Below the pieces are notes generated by a model, which made no database searches, was not told where the DNA came from, and worked only from the letters and a program-made list of their open reading frames with translations. Shown here in pieces: positions 7,091 to 9,540 of a stretch of 9,540 nt of DNA. The translations under genes and the position numbers were made by a program. The stretch comes from Polynucleobacter meluiroseus. Lineage in GTDB: Bacteria > Pseudomonadota > Gammaproteobacteria > Burkholderiales > Burkholderiaceae. The stretch is from contig CALQED020000031.1 in the NCBI GenBank assembly GCA_943329505.2, positions 1 through 9,540 of the forward strand, given 5' to 3'. Position 1 is the stretch's first letter. Each line of letters opens with the position of its first letter.

Positions 7091-7775
7091 ACTGCGTCGC
7101 TGTAATCGCTAAGGCAGGTATAAAGTAACGCCTCTCAATAGCGCGAGCAATCAAGACAATCACGGAGACCAGAGCTAGATAAACTAAAGCGGCTAACATA
7201 TAAGCCTTGAAGAATTGAAAATTGGTTGCAGCTAATTCTTGAATTCTGGCAAAGAACTCGGTGTACTGAATCAAGAAGGCCACTGAACTATCTTTAAGAT
7301 TCGAAATCACTTGATTGGTGAGCGCAGGGATGGATAGTCTCATCACTTGCGGCAAGGTAATGAATTGAAAAATCTGTAAGGGCTTAAAGCCTTGTGCACT
7401 CGCTGCCTCAAGTTGACTTTTATCTAATCCGTTATAGGCTGTCTTCAAATAGGCTGCGTTGTAAGCCGCGACATTACAGGTAAAGCCAATAAAGGCCACC
7501 GTAAAAGGTGACAGCCGTATACCCGACTGTGGCAAGCCGTAATACATCAAGAACAACAAAACAATCAAAGGCATGCCGATAAAAAAGGAGATATAAGAAT
7601 TAACAGCGGTGCGCACTAATGGGTTTTTACTGAGGGTCAGATAGAAGACCACAATCCCTAGCAATAAACCAGAAACGCTAATAAGACCGGCCAGCTGCAA
7701 GGTCTTGACCAAGCCAGTCAAAATCAAGGGTAGCTGCTCTAGCAGATCCCTATTAAAGGAAGACCAGCCGCTCAT
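7089..7775 (-). CDS. Polar amino-acid ABC importer permease (HisM/GltK-type)
   Basis: This 228-aa inner-membrane subunit belongs to the His/Glu/Gln/Arg/opine permease family. About five hydrophobic segments are visible (near 23-46, 62-80, 90-110, 150-170 and 190-212). The cytoplasmic EAA loop, which docks on the ATPase, reads EAASAQGFKPLQIFQFITLPQ with EAA at 123-125 and the conserved Gly at 129. The segment that usually reads FRGTPLL in this family is here FIGMPLI (65-71), so the Arg is missing from this subunit, though the partner permease keeps it. The start codon overlaps the ATPase stop by 4 nt (ATGA), indicating translational coupling. It is the last gene of the transporter operon and its stop abuts the hairpin shared with mmsA. 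With the other permease it probably forms a heterodimeric channel. The transported amino acid cannot be named from sequence. Confidence 0.92.
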   Translation of the reverse strand: MSGWSSFNRDLLEQLPLILTGLVKTLQLAGLISVSGLLLGIVVFYLTLSKNPLVRTAVNSYISFFIGMPLIVLLFLMYYGLPQSGIRLSPFTVAFIGFTCNVAAYNAAYLKTAYNGLDKSQLEAASAQGFKPLQIFQFITLPQVMRLSIPALTNQVISNLKDSSVAFLIQYTEFFARIQELAATNFQFFKAYMLAALVYLALVSVIVLIARAIERRYFIPALAITATQ

Positions 7776-8530
7776 GCCGAGGTGTTTCCAAAAAATGCCT
7801 GAATATCAGGCTCTGAATGCTTACTCAGATCATCAATCCGGTCATCGGCACGTATCACACCGCGATCTAAGAACATCACCCTATCAGCAATATTGCGAGC
7901 TAAATGCAGATCATGTGTCACGCAGAGCATGGTGATTCCATCGTCATGCAAGCGGTTAATCAAATCGGCTACATCTCTTGACATTACTGGATCGAGCGCT
8001 GAGGTTGGCTCATCTAGGACTAAGACCGCAGGATCCATTGCAAGTGCCCGCGCAATCGCCACCCGCTGTTTCTGTCCACCAGAAAGCTGTGAGGGATATT
8101 TATCCTGATGAGCGGTCATTTCAAAATTGGATAATTCTTGCAAGGCTTTTTCTTTGGCCTCTGCTTTACCCATGTGATGCAACTTCCGCAAACCCAAAGA
8201 TACATTGTCTAAAACGGTTAAATGGCTATATAAAGCAAATTGCTGGAATACAAAGCCAATTTGCTTACGTAGCTCTCTCACGTCGACATCAGGCGCCAGT
8301 ACTTCTTTTCCTCTAAAAATAATTGATCCAGAAGTGGGCTCCACTAAACGATTGAGGCAACGCAGCAAGGTGGATTTACCAGAACCAGATGCCCCCATCA
8401 ATACACGGACATCGCCCTCCACTAGATCGAGATTGATATTAGACAAAACAGTCTGCCCATCAAACTCTTTGACGAGCTCTCTGACTTGTATTAAAGCTGT
8501 GTTGTTTAACGCTGTGTTATTCAATGCCAC
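7772..8530 (-). CDS. Polar amino-acid ABC importer ATP-binding subunit (GlnQ/HisP-type)
   Basis: This 252-aa cytoplasmic ATPase energises the importer. All nucleotide-binding motifs are intact: Walker A GASGSGKST (46-54), Q-loop VFQQF (94-98), signature LSGGQ (149-153), Walker B VLVLDEP (169-175) with catalytic E174, D-loop SALD (177-180) and switch H206 (VTHD). It has the compact size of amino-acid importer ATPases, with no C-terminal regulatory domain. The start is GTG at 8530, with AGGG (8541-8538) 7 nt upstream. An in-frame TAG a few codons further up rules out a longer protein. A TTG two codons in is the only nearby alternative. The N-terminus carries a duplicated ALNNT pentapeptide not expected in the family; the conserved domain begins at LIQVRELVKEF (13-23). 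The gene lies 51 bp after the first permease and overlaps the second by 4 nt. Confidence 0.95.
   Translation of the reverse strand: MALNNTALNNTALIQVRELVKEFDGQTVLSNINLDLVEGDVRVLMGASGSGKSTLLRCLNRLVEPTSGSIIFRGKEVLAPDVDVRELRKQIGFVFQQFALYSHLTVLDNVSLGLRKLHHMGKAEAKEKALQELSNFEMTAHQDKYPSQLSGGQKQRVAIARALAMDPAVLVLDEPTSALDPVMSRDVADLINRLHDDGITMLCVTHDLHLARNIADRVMFLDRGVIRADDRIDDLSKHSEPDIQAFFGNTSA
8498..8527 (-). repeat. Tandem 15-nt duplication at the ATPase N-terminus
   Basis: On the minus strand GCATTGAATAACACA (8527-8513) is followed by GCGTTAAACAACACA (8512-8498). The two copies match at 12 of 15 bases, and all three differences are synonymous third-codon changes, so both encode ALNNT. A partial third copy (AL) follows. 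It is probably an old slippage duplication kept in frame. Confidence 0.8.
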
Positions 8531-8549
8531 GGGCTTGCCCTATCAAAAT

Positions 8550-8583
8550 ATGGGATGCATGGGATACATGGATCATGGAAATC
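8550..8583. repeat. Imperfect 9-bp tandem repeats between permease and ATPase genes
   Basis: On the plus strand the units are ATGGGATGC, ATGGGATAC, ATGGATC (two bases shorter) and ATGGAAATC, followed by a further ATG. The tract occupies most of the 51-bp gap and just enters the stop codon of the upstream permease. It probably arose by replication slippage; it may also set the distance between the two genes. Confidence 0.6.
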
Positions 8584-9235
8584 ATGCTGGACTCATCCCT
8601 GGAATTTGGTAACGCTTACTTAGCAATTGCACGCCAACTAAACAAATTCGGTAGATCACAAAGTAAAGAATACCTACAGCTAAATACACTTCGATGCCGC
8701 GCAAGGTGGTGGCAGTCAAAGCCATCGCCTGCTTGGTAATTTCGGGGATGCCGACGGTATAAGCAAAGGGGGAATACTTCAAAACCGAGGTGAACTCATT
8801 AACCATGCCAGGCACAGAAAAGCGCAGCATTTGCGGTATCTCAATAAACCGTAAGACCTGAATGCGCGTCATTCCCATCGCTTGTGCAGCAATCACTTCT
8901 GCTGGATCGACTGAATTAAAGGCTCCTCGAAAGACTTCGGCTAAATATGCAGATGCTACTAGACCTAAACTGAGCGCCATCGCCATGAGCGGAGGCACTT
9001 TAAATCCGATCCCCGGTAGACCAAAATACACGATGAACAACAGGACGAGAACTGGTACCCCTCGAAATACGTAGGTGTAAGCATCAATCAAATAGGTCAG
9101 CCAGGCAGTATTGAGGCGACGTAGACAAGACAAGGTCAAGCCCACCACCAATCCCGTCAGTGAGCAAACCAGCGTCACAAGAACAGTATAAAAAATGCCC
9201 TGGGCTAACTGGGACAGGATATCCAGAAAGGTCAC
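8582..9235 (-). CDS. Polar amino-acid ABC importer permease (HisQ/GltJ-type)
   Basis: This 217-aa inner-membrane subunit is of the same family as the downstream 228-aa permease but clearly different in sequence. It keeps the characteristic FRGVPVLVLLF segment (57-67) and the SAYLAEVFRGAFNSVD block (95-110). The ATPase-docking loop is IAAQAMGMTRIQVLRFIEIPQ (115-135). The first residue of the EAA motif is Ile instead of Glu, while the conserved Gly (121) is retained. Hydrophobic segments lie near 14-37, 59-75, 82-100 and 183-205. The start is GTG at 9235, with GGAAG (9248-9244) 8 nt upstream. It follows the solute-binding gene by 47 bp and precedes the ATPase by 51 bp. The two unlike permeases suggest a heterodimeric channel such as HisQM or GltJK. 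Confidence 0.92.
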   Translation of the reverse strand: MTFLDILSQLAQGIFYTVLVTLVCSLTGLVVGLTLSCLRRLNTAWLTYLIDAYTYVFRGVPVLVLLFIVYFGLPGIGFKVPPLMAMALSLGLVASAYLAEVFRGAFNSVDPAEVIAAQAMGMTRIQVLRFIEIPQMLRFSVPGMVNEFTSVLKYSPFAYTVGIPEITKQAMALTATTLRGIEVYLAVGILYFVIYRICLVGVQLLSKRYQIPGMSPA

Positions 9236-9282
9236 AGGGCAGGCTTCCGACTACGGTTGATGATGGCTATAGCTTGATGAAC

Positions 9283-9540
<258 letters not shown>

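Noticed and set aside
8531..8540. Inverted repeat GGGCTTGCCC before the ATPase start
   Set aside because: Only a 4-bp stem with a 2-nt loop, overlapping the ribosome site; too short to claim structure or an operator.
8543..8569. 8-codon ATG frame in the permease-ATPase gap
   Set aside because: It is a by-product of the CAT/ATG-rich repeats, has no ribosome site, and nothing suggests a leader peptide.
8205..8612. 135-codon plus-strand open frame across the ABC ATPase start and into the upstream permease end
   Set aside because: It overlaps the conserved ATPase domain in antisense and has no family features; treated as a shadow.
9236..9282. Possible stem-loop around GCTATAGC between the solute-binding and permease genes
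   Set aside because: Beyond the 8-bp core the flanks pair poorly and there is no T run; not good enough to call an attenuating hairpin.

Overview
The window looks like chromosomal DNA from a Burkholderiales betaproteobacterium with moderate GC content. The best guess is Polynucleobacter or a close freshwater relative. This is inferred from a Bug-type (TctC family) periplasmic receptor, a DmlA-type dehydrogenase, a malonamidase-like amidase and a polar amino-acid ABC importer packed closely together. No 16S or other phylogenetic marker is present, so the genus is a guess. No RNA genes, insertion sequences, integrases, CRISPR arrays or phage genes were seen.

Layout. (1) 9-1835, minus strand: a SprT-like zinc metalloprotease gene, then dmlA (D-malate/tartrate dehydrogenase), which appears to have its own promoter in the 72-bp gap between them. 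(2) 1907-3220, plus strand: an amidase-signature hydrolase whose predicted promoter puts the transcript start almost on the ATG. (3) 3225-5351, minus strand: a two-gene unit, old yellow enzyme (OYE) first and then an orphan Bug solute receptor, ending tail-to-tail with the amidase gene with 4 bp between them. (4) 5511-7031, plus strand: mmsA (CoA-acylating methylmalonate-semialdehyde dehydrogenase), flanked by a candidate promoter and a strong hairpin terminator. (5) 7089-9540, minus strand: a polar amino-acid ABC importer in the order solute-binding protein (3' end only, running off the window), permease, ATPase, permease. It ends at the same hairpin that terminates mmsA.

How the genes fit together. 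The importer genes clearly form one machine: periplasmic receptor, two unlike membrane subunits and a cytoplasmic ATPase. The rest is catabolic and housekeeping content: oxidation of hydroxy-acids (DmlA), amide hydrolysis, ene reduction, and valine/inositol/beta-alanine-type semialdehyde oxidation (MmsA). Nothing ties these into one pathway.

No stretch over 300 bases lacks a gene. The largest gap is 159 bp (5352-5510), between the divergent OYE and mmsA genes. It holds two candidate promoters, a palindrome lying between their -35 boxes, and a small leader hairpin. I found no convincing undescribed system. The most unusual details are regulatory or structural: the possible leaderless amidase mRNA, the shared bidirectional terminator, tandem repeats at the permease/ATPase junction, and an SprT zinc ribbon lacking the usual fourth ligand.
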